In this document: positions 1 to 11,470 of the stretch, piece by piece
Numbering within the stretch: the first letter of the stretch is position 1
Layout of the letters: each line of letters opens with the position of its first letter
NCBI RefSeq assembly: GCF_037126465.1
Contig: NC_088204.1
Span: 21,954,804 to 22,018,803 of the forward strand
DNA length: 64,000 nt
From: Ornithodoros turicata
Taxonomy: Eukaryota; Arthropoda; Arachnida; Ixodida; Argasidae
Reading direction: 5' to 3'
Made by a program: the position numbers and the translations under genes
Notes under the pieces: model-generated
Seen by the model: only the letters and a program-made list of their open reading frames with translations
Databases searched by the model: none
What the model was told of the DNA's origin: nothing

Positions 1-190
1 CTACATGAGTCCTGACCGGCGACGATGGAATGTCCCAGCGGGCAGATGCGCGTGGCCTCACGCTATAGGACAGTGCCGGTAGAACTGCCGTGCCAGCGCC
101 GTAGCACGTGGCAGCAGAGGCACGTCTTCGTCATCACACACGGGCCGCCACACGCCTGACCATCTGACAGCCGGGATGGAGACGCGCGTT
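1..190. repeat. Dispersed repeat, family R1 (partial)
   Basis: This segment resembles 13,886-14,085. Both share a start at CTACATGAGTCCTGACC, then AGCGGGCAGATG, GTGCCGGTAGA and a GTGGCAGCAGAGGC block. It begins at the window edge, so its true left end is unknown. The class is not recognised and no coding frame is conserved between the copies. Confidence 0.6.
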
Positions 191-1535
191 GACGGTACCA
201 GCGTGCCCGCTGTTTCTGCCTGCTTTAAATGTAAAGTTACACATAGTGGTATGTTCTTTAAAACTGCATAGAGAGTTGCAACACACGTTTAGTTGTGAAT
301 GTGACAGTTTATGCGCGATGTCCTACAAACTTAGCGCATTAGAGTCCTGCATTAGAGTCCGTTAGAGCTTAGCGCATTAGAGTCCGATCTAAGTCGGTAG
401 CGCGAACGTGTCGTTCGGGAGCGAGAACACGTGGTATGTGACGCAACGTAACGCTATCGAAGAGAATTTGGTATTCCCTGCGCTCCAAACGCGTCGCAAG
501 TAAGCGACAGTGTCGCTCACGGGAACGACAGCCTCCACCCTGTCGATATGGTGGATGATACTGTCGTTAAGCGGAGCGAGAGCTGTCAAGACTGCTGCAA
601 GTCGCGTGGCTAAACACGGTCACGGTTGGCGCCGGTGTTTAGATCGGGCGACAACGGGTTTGTATAAGATGAAACGTCTTTATTGAAACCACTTTGCCAC
701 AGAGACAATTCTCCACTAACATACATATCAAACAATACACAAAGGTCTGCCTAAAGCTTACATTTCTCCACTTGTTAACTGTTCTGACAGCTCCTTCTCT
801 GGGAATTTAATATCGCGACTGATTCTGATTGCGTGTAGGTCGTCAGCAAAATGTCCGTGACTAAACTGCGGTGCTCTATCACGAACAGCAACACAATTTC
901 ATATTATTCGTGCGTTGAGCGATAAGCGCGAGACTTCTCCATCGTCAACGCGTCGTCGTCGTCTGCTTCCAAAATAAGGCATTCCGCGTGATTCTCCTCC
1001 TGCTACACTATTGGCTCAGAGTGCGACGTCTCGTTCCCAGACGTCTTAATCTCTACCGACAGTCAACAAACCAAGCGCACTGTCGTTAAAAGCTACATGG
1101 GAATGCCAAAAGTGGCAGGTGTCGTTCCCGGTGCTCGTTATCGCCTTCTACCGATACTCCTCTATCGACACCGTCGCTGTCGCTCGACAGCGGCTCGGAA
1201 TAGGGCCCCTGCTGCGCTTGCGCCGTACGCATTTCTTGCGTGAGCAACGAGATGGCGCCACAGGCGCCTCGGCTAGGCAAGCCTGTTCCAATAGTGACAA
1301 GCAAAGGGGTCTACTCAGCTGCCTAGTCATGCGGCTTCGTGGGCGCGAGGTATTGGAACGCAGCCTTATTTTGTTTTAGACACAGTGATATGCGCGTGCA
1401 ATGTAGTATTGCCGCCGTACTTGGCGAGCAATGCGCAGTTGGTGGCGACTGTGGTGGTTCGACACAGTGTTATCCGTAATTTTAAATTTTAATTTGATGA
1501 AAATTGTGTGTGATGAAAATTATGACGTAAGAGTA
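191..1535. other. No gene recognised; short tandem repeat at 331-387
   Basis: I see no supported gene. Within 331-387 the unit GCATTAGAGTCC occurs three times, once truncated and twice preceded by TTAGC. The remainder is CG-rich sequence with short ORFs on both strands that have no recognisable motifs. Confidence 0.4.
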
Positions 1536-1605
1536 CCGAGGGCTCGTACTATCGAATAGATAAATTTGCTGAGATTACAGGTCTACTGCTTTACAGTACC
1601 TTTAA
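1536..1605. repeat. Solo end of the TTAAAGGTACTG element family
   Basis: Positions 1586-1605 are the reverse complement of the terminal sequence TTAAAGGTACTGTAAAGCAG found at 48,093. The adjacent CTATCGAATAG block matches the interior of that element. The opposite end was not found, so this is probably a truncated copy. Confidence 0.55.
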
Positions 1606-1745
1606 CGTGCGCTGAAATCTCGACACACGGCACACCGTACTTATAACGTCCCTCGCGGGAAAGCCAGCGAAGTGGGGCATCTCAACAAGCGAGCCGCCGT
1701 GATAAATAAGGTAGGCCTAGCGTGTTACGAACGGTGTCTCCTACG

Positions 1746-2170
1746 CAGTGGCGTGGCCAGACCTCCAAGGTAGGGGGGTGGGGCTCGATACGAAAACTCG
1801 CCCCCCCTCCCCGCTGATCCTGTGTCGACAACATACACATACTTGTGCACACTGCAAACCGAGGATTAAAAAAAGGAACGAAAATAGTTGATTTAGACGT
1901 TCACAGTACGATTACGAGGCTGTCATGACCAATGAGGTGGTGTCACGAGATTGGAAGTATTTTGAAAAGCGCATACTTTGAAAACCATTCAAGAGTGCTT
2001 CTTAGATGGACGCCATGTACTGCAAGAACTTTCGCGATCGTCACACTGGTCCCCCCCCCCCCACACACATATATTATGTTCTCGGATTTGCACGATTTGT
2101 GTGGGTAGGTCTGTGGCAGGTAGGGGGGGGGGGCTCGAGCGCCCCCTAGCCCCCCGTGGCTATGCCACTG
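1746..2170. mobile_element. Non-autonomous hAT element (MITE), CAGTGGCGTGGCCA ends
   Basis: The left end reads CAGTGGCGTGGCCA and the right end TGGCTATGCCACTG, an imperfect terminal inverted repeat. Identical 8-bp duplications CTCCTACG lie at 1738-1745 and 2171-2178. CAG...CTG ends with an 8-bp TSD are the hAT signature. G-rich and C-rich runs lie just inside both ends. At 425 bp with no transposase frame it is non-autonomous. A second left end of the same type lies at 63,458. Confidence 0.9.
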
Positions 2171-2178
2171 CTCCTACG

Positions 2179-3529
2179 AGTTCCGTGCGCCGTTCTCGAA
2201 TGTCGCAGCACAAAGTTTAAACAGTATGATACGCGTTCCTTACGGAATAAGACGCAATCCAAGCACACACGATGAGAGCAGACAAAACAAATAGACTTCG
2301 CACGCGGCATGGCACACGGAGCCCAGCGGAAGGAAGCACCACTTGGATTGGACTGGATACCAGGGCGTCGAATGCGCCTGGCCTTCACCGAATGCGCACC
2401 TGGCGCCGAATGCGCCTGAACCTGAACTTGGAAAGGCAGTGGACGAATCCACAATCTCGATCATGGCGCCTCCAGTCATAGAGTTAATATAGGAAGACTC
2501 TAGAGAACGTATTTGGTGCGCGGTCAATGGGATTCTCCTATCCCCTAGCGTGACCGCCCGGGCGCAGCCACCCGTTGGTCATGGACAGTGTTAGTGGACA
2601 AATTTCTGCCCCCTAACTATGGCGGAGCTGCTTCGTTGGTTGCCAACCCTGCGAAGTCACGTGGAATAACAAACGGAGAAACAGGCTGATGGAGGCATAT
2701 GATGGAGGGAATGACGTCCAGCGAAGGAAGCGAGGCACGCCGTGTAATTGCGTTCAGTACGTAGGAACCTTTTAGATGCGCGCAGAATTGAGTAGTGCTA
2801 TCGGTATCACAAGATAAACATTTTCATATCAAACGTGAATCATATTTTATCTGGGAGATTACCTGCGGCACCGTCAACCTTTACTCTCCATCGACACGGA
2901 TGAACATGTTTACAGCCTATGACGTGTTGAAGTGGCGTTTGTACGCTTTATGAGCAAAATCGATAAATCGTTACCCATCGTAACGAATGTAGGCATGAAT
3001 TTCCAAAGACAACAGTAATCCAAAGATGAATACACACAACCATCATCTTCATGCTGCTCTGCGAACAAACGGGAACCGGAAATGGCAAAAACGAAACCAC
3101 CGGCCATGCTCAATCCATTCTTTGGTCTGTCGAGTTTCGTGATAATAAAGTGACGAACGAACGACAGCACACAAGCAAGTGATGTTGTGGGTAAATATTC
3201 GCTGCTTATTTGTTTAAAAAATACATGTGAGATTCTCACACAGTATACGCCGAATTTAGATAGCAAGTGATGGACTTAGGAAAACGAGCGCGTCAAGTTT
3301 AGTGGAATGAAGCAGCCAACGGAAGGCAACGCCTTCCATGACCAACGGATTGTAGCTCCCCTGTGGTCACGCTTCTCTGAGCAAGTCCGACCCCGACCCC
3401 CCTGCCTCCAGTACTTCGACGCTGGGAGGAGGTCTCGTCCTCGCCGTACAGCTCCTTTGCCCTTCCCCATCACTCTCTCTCCCAGCTTTTCTTCTAGCTA
3501 GCTTCTCTCCTTATGATTTCTATGCTCGT
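2179..3529. other. No gene recognised
   Basis: The short ORFs here carry no recognisable domains. Around 2,367-2,430 the string CGAATGCGCCTG or a close variant occurs three times. Nothing else could be supported. Confidence 0.4.
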
Positions 3530-4260
3530 CTGAGGTGGTGGTCTACCTGCTCAGAATAATGTCGGCAAGTTACATTTCCAAGGGAGGGGAGTAAGGGAGG
3601 AAAAGCATAAGCGAAATAGTAAAGAAAGAAAGAAAGGAAAGAGGAATAAGAGGGGCTAGGGGGTGGATGAAATTACAAAACTGACGAAAGTCCGGTGTCT
3701 TCTAGGAAGCTGGGGAGTGCGTCCCGAATTTTCCTTAGGGTATATCTTGACCCTTGATGATGCATGAGGTCATTAGAAGAGCGTAAAGTCGTTCCTGTGC
3801 CCTGAAGACGTTGAAGTAGGGATTGCCTTTCGCTGTGATACCTCCCGCAACGAAGGAGAAGATGGCATATATGGATAGTTCTCTACAGCTGCTGCAGTAT
3901 GGTGACTCTGTTCGTCCGAGTTTATGCAGGAACGCTGGTGTAAAGGCACTTCCCGTTCTCAAGCGATGTATAAGCGTGGCAGTGTGTCTCGGAAGTCCTC
4001 TGGTCAGACAGGCAGGTGCGTATTCTGCAGGAGTGTTTGCTGTTTGGAGATGAACCATGGTGATATGATCCCTTATTGCCGTGCACGTGGCGTCAGGGTC
4101 AATAGGGGCAGGTACGCTTGCGTCAAGTTGGTGCGCTGCTGCAAGGTTGTCCGCTTGTTCATTGCCGTCTATGCCCACATGTGAGGGAATCCATTGGAGG
4201 TGGAGCGTTCGAATTACCAACTTGTGCCTGGTGTCAAGTTGCTGGTGTCCTCGGCCGGAA
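3530..4260 (-). pseudogene. Non-LTR retrotransposon 3' fragment: RNase H end, zinc knuckle and 3'UTR
   Basis: On the minus strand a frame ending at 3,735 contains WIPSHVGIDGNEQAD, the C-terminal RNase H signature of I, Jockey and R1-type LINEs. It continues into LIHRLRTGSAFTPAFLHKLG and the paired cysteines CSSC of the LINE C-terminal zinc motif. The matching histidine and cysteine (HLLLRC) lie in a different frame, so a frameshift sits near 3,865-3,875. That second frame runs on to LPSFLEDTGLS. The region down to about 3,530 is pyrimidine-rich on the coding strand and is probably 3'UTR. The 5' part, including the reverse transcriptase, is missing. Inactive. Confidence 0.8.
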
Positions 4261-4400
4261 GCATAAAAGTTGAGTGCTTGCATAAAGTTGAGTACAAGTC
4301 TCGATATACTTGGCAGCGTTTCCTGCTCGCGCACCGAGCATGTGCTCAATGTCCTGGCAAGACCCGAATGAGTATGTGACTCGTACTCAACTTTTATGCA
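4261..4400. repeat. Short inverted repeat
   Basis: GCATAAAAGTTGAGTGC at 4,261, a nearby second partial copy, and the inverse GTACTCAACTTTTATGC near 4,383-4,399 form an imperfect inverted repeat of about 140 bp. It abuts the LINE fragment. It could be a small MITE, but no clear target duplication was found. Confidence 0.45.
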
Positions 4401-4405
4401 AACGG

Positions 4406-6001
4406 GCTCTGATCTCGAAGCCTTGGGACCAGATGGAAGTCTTATGAAACAAGTGGCTTGCAACTAGCTGATATAATCCAGAACCGAACCCCAGTGTTCA
4501 TACACTGGACGTTCGCCGTATTCTTCGCCGCTTATTTTGTCTTTGAAAAGACAAAGTGCAGAAAACACAGGACCATTATTGGTAAACACGCGTGGAGGTG
4601 TATTGCACAATTTCACTATTTCTTGATGGCTTCGCGGCATCTCTTCAACCCCTACTTTCTGCTGCTGTTTTCAACTGTAGTGTTTTGTCTAGTCCTGTCT
4701 AGTGTCTGTCTAGTCCTTCAACCGTAGAAGGCATGCTCTGATATATTGAGAAAAAATCCAAGAATGGGATAGCTTGTGTACGTTTTGTGCTCGTGATACA
4801 AGGATCGACTGTGCTGGAGCACATCTTCACGACAGAAGATTTCCCGAGTTCTGTGTTATATGCTACAGGGTTCAGTGTTTTCAGATTTTGGAGAAAAAAT
4901 CCGGAGAAAAAGAAACCATATGCCTGTAAAATTTACAGCAATTCGGATTCTTCCAGGAACTGCGTACTCTTCAAGAAAAGCCATGCCGTAACGTCTGGTT
5001 GGTAGGGTCCGTTCCGTTTTTGGGATATCGTCGTTTCCTTCTGTGTCCGAGAGTGCCTCGTATCGCGGGTTACCTTGGTTACAAGGGGGTTACACCATCT
5101 TGTTTTTTGCAACACCCTTTGAAATTCCTGAGATTGCCCAATACAGCTCGGCTACCAATGCACATACCCACAAATATATGTCCATTTACATATGAGCCCC
5201 CCCCCCCCGCCCCCCTTGGAAGCTCGGGACCCAGAAGTCTACTTCTGGGGACATAACTGGATGGTTCTCTTGATCCAAGTCGACTGTGCAACAGTATTTC
5301 ACTTAACAATGCTAGAACTATACTTGCAAGAGGCATTTCGACATAGTATATCCTATTTCGTGGCTCTACTAGACAAGAGAGCATTTTGAGGTAATTCCGA
5401 CCATTTCCCATGTCTACTTAGAAAACGTTAATCCCCCTATAGGGTTTTCGTTTCCCTTTTCCTGAGGATCATGCTTTACCTCCTCTTCAAAGTGGACAAG
5501 GCAGCACAGATGACATACAGATTACTTCTCAAAGTATCTTCAAGTGATCTTGTGGTCTTCAAGTTATCCTCTTGTTATCTTCAAGTCATCTTCTTGAAAA
5601 GGCATCTAGGTGTTGCAACGCAGACATGTTGATGGGACGCAAGCGAAACATGCTTGGCGACTGGGTATCCAGATTGCGAGATGTTCATGACACCGATTTC
5701 GGGAACGATATTTCGAACAATCCGACTCTATTGCATAGCGATTGCAAATTCAGCGATGAATATTTCGAGGCACGCGCTGGTTTCTGGATTTTTAAAACAT
5801 GGAATGGCTTTCAAGGAGGATTGTCTTCCATCCTGATATCTCGCTTTTGCCCGAAATTCCCTAGTTAATGAGTTAAATTAATTTCGGTACATTGTCATCT
5901 TGTAGTTTTATACTCTCTTCCGCTGAGGATATCCGCAAGGCCGTGTAACTCAACAGCTATGCTGCTGTCGTAGCTAGTGTTTAAAAATACAAACTCTGTA
6001 A
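4406..6001. other. No gene recognised; C-rich tract and local repeats
   Basis: No supported gene. A polyC tract lies near 5,194-5,215. TGTCTAGTCC-like units recur around 4,686-4,720. An ATCTTCAAGT-like unit recurs about four times at 5,528-5,597. Short ORFs here have no recognisable motif. Confidence 0.4.
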
Positions 6002-6270
6002 TACCCTAGTCAGACGGCAAACTTAAGGCCGTTAGCAGAACGGCCGTTACATCACCTGTTGTCGAACCATAATTTCGAATGACATCGTTCTCTGGCCTGA
6101 TTTGTTCAAAACAGGGGGCGTACGCCTTTTTGTGGCAATTATGAACTGCATAATTGTAACAAAAAGGTGTACGCCTCCCATTTTCAACAAATCGGTACAG
6201 AGAACGATGTCATTCGAAATGATGGTTGGAGTACAGGTGAAGTAACGGCCGTCTCGCTAACGGCTTTAGG

Positions 6271-7190
6271 CAGAGTTCGAGGTAACTCGTTACTGTAACT
6301 AAGTTCCTTTTTTTGGTAACTTGTAACTTAACTCGGTACTTTTGCACCGTGCTAACTTTCAGAGGAACTCGTTCCTTTTTCAGGTAACTTTGCCAAAGTA
6401 ACTTTAGTTAAGTTCCAAGTTACTTTTAACTCGCTTTTCACTCACGTCCACATATTTTCTTGCTTTCTCTCCGGTTCCTTCATGACATTTTTTCCCATAA
6501 AACGTGATATTCAATCAATGACAGTATTTTATTCAGGAAGTAAGAACCGCTGCCATTGAAATGAAGCTGAACCATTGTGCGCCCACAGGGGGTAAGATGC
6601 AAAGCGTTCGAATAGACCTCTACTAGAGAAACGTCATACATTGGTAGACAGACTGAAACCGAAACAAATGGGAAGGAGGGCTGGGTTCAACGAACGGGCA
6701 CTTGTTCGCTGTCTCCCATTGAAAGCAATTGAAAGAAAAGTAGGACCGAGGGTCGCGTCCCTTTAAGGGACCAGGTCGTAACCCCATCAAGACCGTGGCT
6801 TTCGGGCGCGACCTTGTTCACCTCTAGCTTCGAGCGTAGTTCAATTTTACCAAATTTTGGCGCTGTCGAACACTATGACGTCATTTGTTTACAAACAGGG
6901 AGAGGTCTATTGTTGGACATAAACGAAAACGATCGAAGCGTGTTGCACTCCTCCGCGGGCAACTCAAGGTCTAACTGAACTGCTCACGCGCGCTGCACCT
7001 GCGTAATGCTATTTTGTGTCCGGAGTAACCTAGTAAGTAACTTGGAAGTAACTCGTTATTTTTTAAAGTAACTCAGTAACTGCGAGTTACATTTCATGCT
7101 GAAGAACTTCGTTATTAACTTAGTTACATTTTGCACACGGTAACTTAACTTGTAACGAGTTCTTTTTGACGGGTAACTTCTCAATCTATG
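6271..7190. mobile_element. Non-autonomous hAT element, copy 1 of the GTAACTT-rich family
   Basis: Starts CAGAGTTCGAGGTAACTCG and ends GGTAACTTCTCAATCTATG. Perfect 8-bp duplications GCTTTAGG lie at 6,263-6,270 and 7,191-7,198. Both subterminal regions (roughly 6,280-6,430 and 7,020-7,175) are packed with GTAACTT and AAGTTAC motifs. The interior has no long coding frame. Copy 2 at 9,062-9,970 is near-identical. The insertion lies inside a family B MITE. Confidence 0.92.
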
Positions 7191-7213
7191 GCTTTAGGTT
7201 TGCCGTCTGACTA

Positions 7214-7450
7214 CACTGTTAAAACAGAACTTCACCACATAGCACGCTCCTGACCAACCATCATACCGAATGGTATCATTCTGTGTCATGGTTTGTTCAA
7301 AACAGGGGGGAGGCGCCTATCTGGGACAAGATAATCTGTCCCAGATAGGCGCCTCCTCTCATTTTCAACAAATCAATGCACAGAATGATATCACTCGGAA
7401 TGACGGTTGGCTAGGAGCGTGCTATGCGGTGAAGTTCTGTTTTAACAGCG
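7214..7450. mobile_element. Palindromic MITE, family A copy 1
   Basis: Ends CACTGTTAAAACAGAACTTC and the inverse AGTTCTGTTTTAACAGCG, with the family block TAGCACGCTCCT and its inverse inside. The central arms pair as GGCGCCTATCTGGGACA. It sits in a TA of the family B element's right tip, consistent with TA-targeting Tc1/mariner-type mobilisation. Confidence 0.75.
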
Positions 7451-7467
7451 TTGGGTATAAATGACAT

Positions 7468-7732
7468 TCTAAAAACTGAACTGCACCGCATAGCACGCTC
7501 CTAGCCAACCGTCATTCCGAGTGATATCATTCTGTGCACTGATTTGTTGAAAATGAGAGAGAGAGAGAGAAAGAGAGGGGCGTACGCCTTTTTGTGGTAA
7601 TTATCATATATCCAAGGTGACACAAAAAGACGTACGCCTCTTCTCTCTCCGAATCAGAAGCGATAACTTTATCATTGTGGCAATGGTTGGCGCGCAGCGT
7701 GCTGTGCGGGGAAGCTCTGTTGTTAGCGTGTG
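7468..7732. mobile_element. Palindromic MITE, family A copy 2 (degraded)
   Basis: The left arm is well preserved (CACCGCATAGCACGCTCCT). The right arm is diverged (GCGTGCTGTGCGGGGAAG). A GA microsatellite at 7,554-7,576 has expanded in the left arm. The loop-proximal stem is GGGGCGTACGCC with GACGTACGCCTC. Confidence 0.65.
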
Positions 7733-7819
7733 CAGTGCACGCGAACGAAAGATGCGCGTCAGGTATACAGGAATGATCACGGGAAGGCGTTCGCCGCCGA
7801 TGATCGGCTATCATACGCA

Positions 7820-8110
7820 ACTATAGTAGAGCCGAGAAAATGGCGACAGCGACAAGTTGACAGTCACGTGCTGGTTTTCTCGCGACGAATAGCGAGCATT
7901 TCTCGGAAACATTAGCGAATAAAATATTCGGGAGTTTCCGGGAACCGGCGCGCTGCATACGGTCGATCGGTCGGTCGATGCGTGGAGTAACGGCAAGGAA
8001 CCGGTATGGGCCACAAAGCGCTTTTAAGAACCGGAGAAAGAAACCACAAACCACTATGCGCTATGATACATGTGGCGCCATCTTTCGTCCAAAAGAGAAG
8101 AGAGGAAACA
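7820..8110. repeat. Dispersed repeat, inverse of 14,830-15,010
   Basis: Blocks such as CGGTCGATCGGTCGGTCGATG, GAACCGGAGAAAGAAACC and GGCGCCATCTTTCGTC occur here and, reverse-complemented, at 14,830-15,010 in the same order. No coding potential or known class was recognised. Confidence 0.55.
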
Positions 8111-8430
8111 ATCAGTCCGCCGATGCAGCGTAAAGATTGTCACAGCTAGAATTCTGCCTCTCCCTCTTAGGAAGCTAGTTGGTTCCGTCCGGCACCTAAA
8201 CACTTTTGAGAAAAGGCGTGCGTTAGTTCAAGCGTGTCAGGCTCTCGCGAGGAGTTCGCACTGCACGCTTTTGACAACTTCGCACCATGCATCATGGATG
8301 GCTCGTCAATGCTTGCGTTCTTCGCTCCCACTCCCGTAGATGGCGCATGGTGTTGGCGCTGAGCCGGCAAGGCCGCCGCTCCATTCCCGTCCCGGTGCGA
8401 CTGCGCGCATTTTCTGGCAGGGAAGGGGGA

Positions 8431-8670
8431 ATGAACTTCGCCACATGGGCACGCTCCTAGAGCTAACCATCAGCCCGAGTGACATCGTTCTTTCCCTTTA
8501 TCTGCTGAAAACGGGGAACGTACGTCATTTTTGTGGCAATTATGTACTGCATAAGTGTCACAAAAATGGCGTACACCCCCGTTTTTATCAAATGAAGGGA
8601 GAGGGCGTTGTCATTCGGGATGATGGTTGGCTAGGAGCGTGCTATGCGGTGAATCTCTGTTTGTAGAGTG
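8431..8670. mobile_element. Palindromic MITE, family A copy 3
   Basis: The left arm starts ATGAACTTCGCCACATGGG and contains GCACGCTCCTAGAGCTAACC. The right arm contains GGTTGGCTAGGAGCGTGCTA and ends at TTTGTAGAGTG. The central stem pairs GTACGTCATTTTTGTG with CACAAAAATGGCGTAC. Confidence 0.7.
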
Positions 8671-9061
8671 TCCGACTACCTTCCTATTCCCCTCGTATAC
8701 TTGCTGTGTTCCTCTAGGGTGCTGAGGGCCTTGCGTGCCTCACATCTGAATAGAATGGTCTTCCTCTTCCTTTCCATAAAGTAGACATAACCACCCTCTT
8801 CCAAGAGCTAATCGATCCTTTTTTGAATGAGGACGCACCCTATTAAAAGCGCGCTGCCTCTGTCTCCCTTATATTTTGCTGCAGGTGCTGGTGCTTCCAT
8901 ATAGGCCGCGTATGTCTCCAGGCTTCTCTTCTTTGACATCGCCTCCTCCCACAGGCGCTCCTCCTTTGCTGCGATCTCTTCTCGAGCATAAACAACGAGA
9001 ATTAGGAGTCAGTAATTAATGTAATCTTTTCGAACGGGGGGTTCGGGCCCATTCTTTTTCC

Positions 9062-9970
9062 CAGAGTTCGAGGTAACTCGTTACTGTAACTAAGTTCTTT
9101 TTTTTGGTAACTTGTAACTTAACTCGGTACTTTTGCGCCGTGGTAACTTTCAGAGGAACTCGTTCCTTTTTCACGTAGCTTTGCCAAAGTAACTTAAGTT
9201 AAGTTACAAGTTACTTTTAACTCGCTTTTCACTCACGTCCACATATGTTCTTGCTTTCTCTCCGGTTCCTTCATGGCAGTTTTTCCCATTAAACATGATA
9301 TTCAACCAATGACATTATTTTATTCAGGAAGTAAGAACGGCTGCCATTGAAATGAAGCTGAACCATTGTGCGCCCACAGGGGGTGAGGTACAAAGCGTTC
9401 GAATAGGTCTTTACCAGAGAAATGTCATCATGACATTGGTAGACACACTGAAACTGAAACAAATCGGAAGGAGGGCTGGGTTCCACGAATGGGCACTTGT
9501 TCGCTGTCTCCCATTGAAAGCAATTGAAAGAAAAGTAGGACCGAAGGTCGCGTCCCTTTAAGGGACCATGTCGTAACCCCCTCAAGACCGTGGCTTTCGG
9601 GCGCGACCTTGTTCACCTCTAGCTTCGAGCGTAGTTCAATTCTACCAAATTTTGGCGCTATCGAACACTATGACGTCATTTGTTTACAAACAGGGAGAGG
9701 TCTACTGCTGGACATAAACGAAAACGATCTAAGCGTGTTGCACTCCTCCGCGGGCAACTCAAGGTCTAACACAACTGCTCACGCGCGCTGCACCTGCGTA
9801 ATGCTATTTTGTGTCCGGAGTAACTTGGAAGTCGTTCTTTTTTTAAAGTAACTCAGTAACTGCGAGTTACATTTCATGCTGAAGAACTTCGTTATTAACT
9901 TAGTTACATTTTGCACACGGTAACTTAACTTGTAACGAGTTCTTTTTGACGGTTAATTTCTCAATCTATG
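9062..9970. mobile_element. Non-autonomous hAT element, copy 2 of the GTAACTT-rich family
   Basis: Starts CAGAGTTCGAGGTAACTCG and ends TTCTCAATCTATG. Perfect 8-bp duplications CTTTTTCC lie at 9,054-9,061 and 9,971-9,978. It is near-identical to copy 1 at 6,271-7,190 apart from small indels in the 3' subterminal array. The element sits in the C-terminal part of the decayed LINE. The two similar copies 2 kb apart, each with perfect TSDs, suggest fairly recent activity. Confidence 0.92.
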
Positions 9971-10695
9971 CTTTTTCCAACCTCGCTAATTGTCGAGTGG
10001 TCCCCTCGTTGTATATTCTGTCCAGGATGGGAGACTCTTCGGATGAAGTTCTCCGAGTTCCCGGTATGTGGACCAACCGTCTCATCAGTCACTGCCAAGT
10101 GAGCCGTCGCGCAGCCTCCCCCGGGGAGCCATCGCCCCACTCGTACCATGCCTGTCCAGTACCAGCAGGGTTTGGTGGTCATATACCTGACGACATCATT
10201 TTCTTGGGTGGATGCTGGTACCGCCTCGGTCTTCCACAGTATCAAGCAGACCGTGTATGGGTTGTTGGAATGCCTTGCCAGGTTCCAGGTAGCTTTAGCT
10301 GGTGAAAATTAACGGTGACCCCCCCCACCCCCACCCCAATACTTGTACGAACTGCACGTTGTTCAAAGGTCGTCTTGTAAGAAAAGTGTGGGTACACTCT
10401 GGGCGTTGAATCCCATTCACTGCGACTTGTCGCTGCTATACTTAAGGTCGTCCTCTCTGGTTATCTTTTCACAACTATCTAGGAGCTCTTGCATTCTTTT
10501 GCCAGTCAGAAAGAATTACGGCGCCGTCGGCGAAGGTCATGGGATCTCCGTTGTTTCTATCCGAGTCTCGGTAGTCTGCGACTGTCTGCGCGACTGTTGT
10601 TGAGCGTCTGTCGGAACAGGGGTGGGGCTAAGGTTGACTAGGGTCTTTATTGTCTAACATCTTTAGTACCCCCCCCCCCCCCCCGTCTATGTATA

Positions 10696-11470
10696 CCGGG
10701 CGTTTCAGTTAAATCCCCGGACTAAATAATTCGCGAACCGGTGCACCAATCGAGTAACTTTCTTTTTTACAAGTATCTGTCCAATACCACCTACAAGATG
10801 CGCACCGCGTGAATGAGCGGGAGGCGCTCATTATTTAAATAAAAATTCAATTCAAATGAGTTTCGTGAAAAAAGCTAACTTCTAGAGCAGGGCGCCGTCG
10901 GCATTAAAATGGGTACTACCCCTTCTGGGACCTTCAGTAGATACCTTTTAGAGAAAAATCTGCAACCGAAGCGGGTCATTTGTTGCAGTAATTAATTGGT
11001 TTCGGTTTACATATTTTTGTCGCGGCTGGTCGCGGTGAAGCGCAAAAGGACGCTCTTTCACTCCCATGTCCACCAATGAATTACGTCCTTACACCAATGA
11101 ATTACACCAATGAATTACGTCCTTTTGCGCTTCGCCGCGACCAGCCGCGACAAAAATACGTAAACCGAAACCAATTAATTACTGCAACAAATGACCCACT
11201 TCGGTGGCAGATTTTTCTCTAAAAGGTGTCCACTGAAGGTCCCAAAAGGGGTAGTACCCATTTTAATGCCGACGGCGCCCTGCTTTAGAAGTTAGCTTTT
11301 TTTCACGAAACTCAATTGAATTTTTATTTAAATAATGAGCGCCTCACGCTCATTCACGCGGTACGCATCTTGTAGGCGGTATTGGACAGATACTTGTAAA
11401 AAAGAAAGTTATTCGATTGGTGCACCGGTTCGCGAATTATTTAGCCCGGGGATTTAACTGAAACACCCGG
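10696..11470. mobile_element. Foldback element, family C copy 1
   Basis: The element is an inverted repeat with arms of about 370 bp. The left arm starts CCGGGCGTTTCAGTTAAATC and the right arm ends in the inverse, ...GAAACACCCGG. A short loop holds CACCAATGAATTACGTCC repeats near 11,070-11,120. It lies in the LINE RT frame. If one copy of a 2-bp TA duplication (10,694-10,695; 11,471-11,472) is removed with the element, the LINE frame reads LNIYID across the junction, which supports a TA target. A second, damaged copy is at 56,709-58,035. No coding frame is evident. Confidence 0.85.

Larger units (their letters stand above)
6004..7455. mobile_element. Palindromic MITE, family B (CCCTAGTCAGACGG ends), carrying two insertions
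   Basis: The left end CCCTAGTCAGACGGCAAAC is mirrored by GTTTGCCGTCTGACTA at 7,199-7,213 plus GGG at 7,453-7,455. A second copy is at 19,854-20,130. The inner hairpin carries GGCGTACGCC-type arms and ACATCGTTCTCTG blocks shared with MITE family A, so A and B are related inside but differ at the tips. The copy is interrupted by a hAT element at 6,271-7,190 and by a family A MITE inserted three bases from its right tip. Removing both leaves a palindrome of about 280 bp. Confidence 0.75.
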
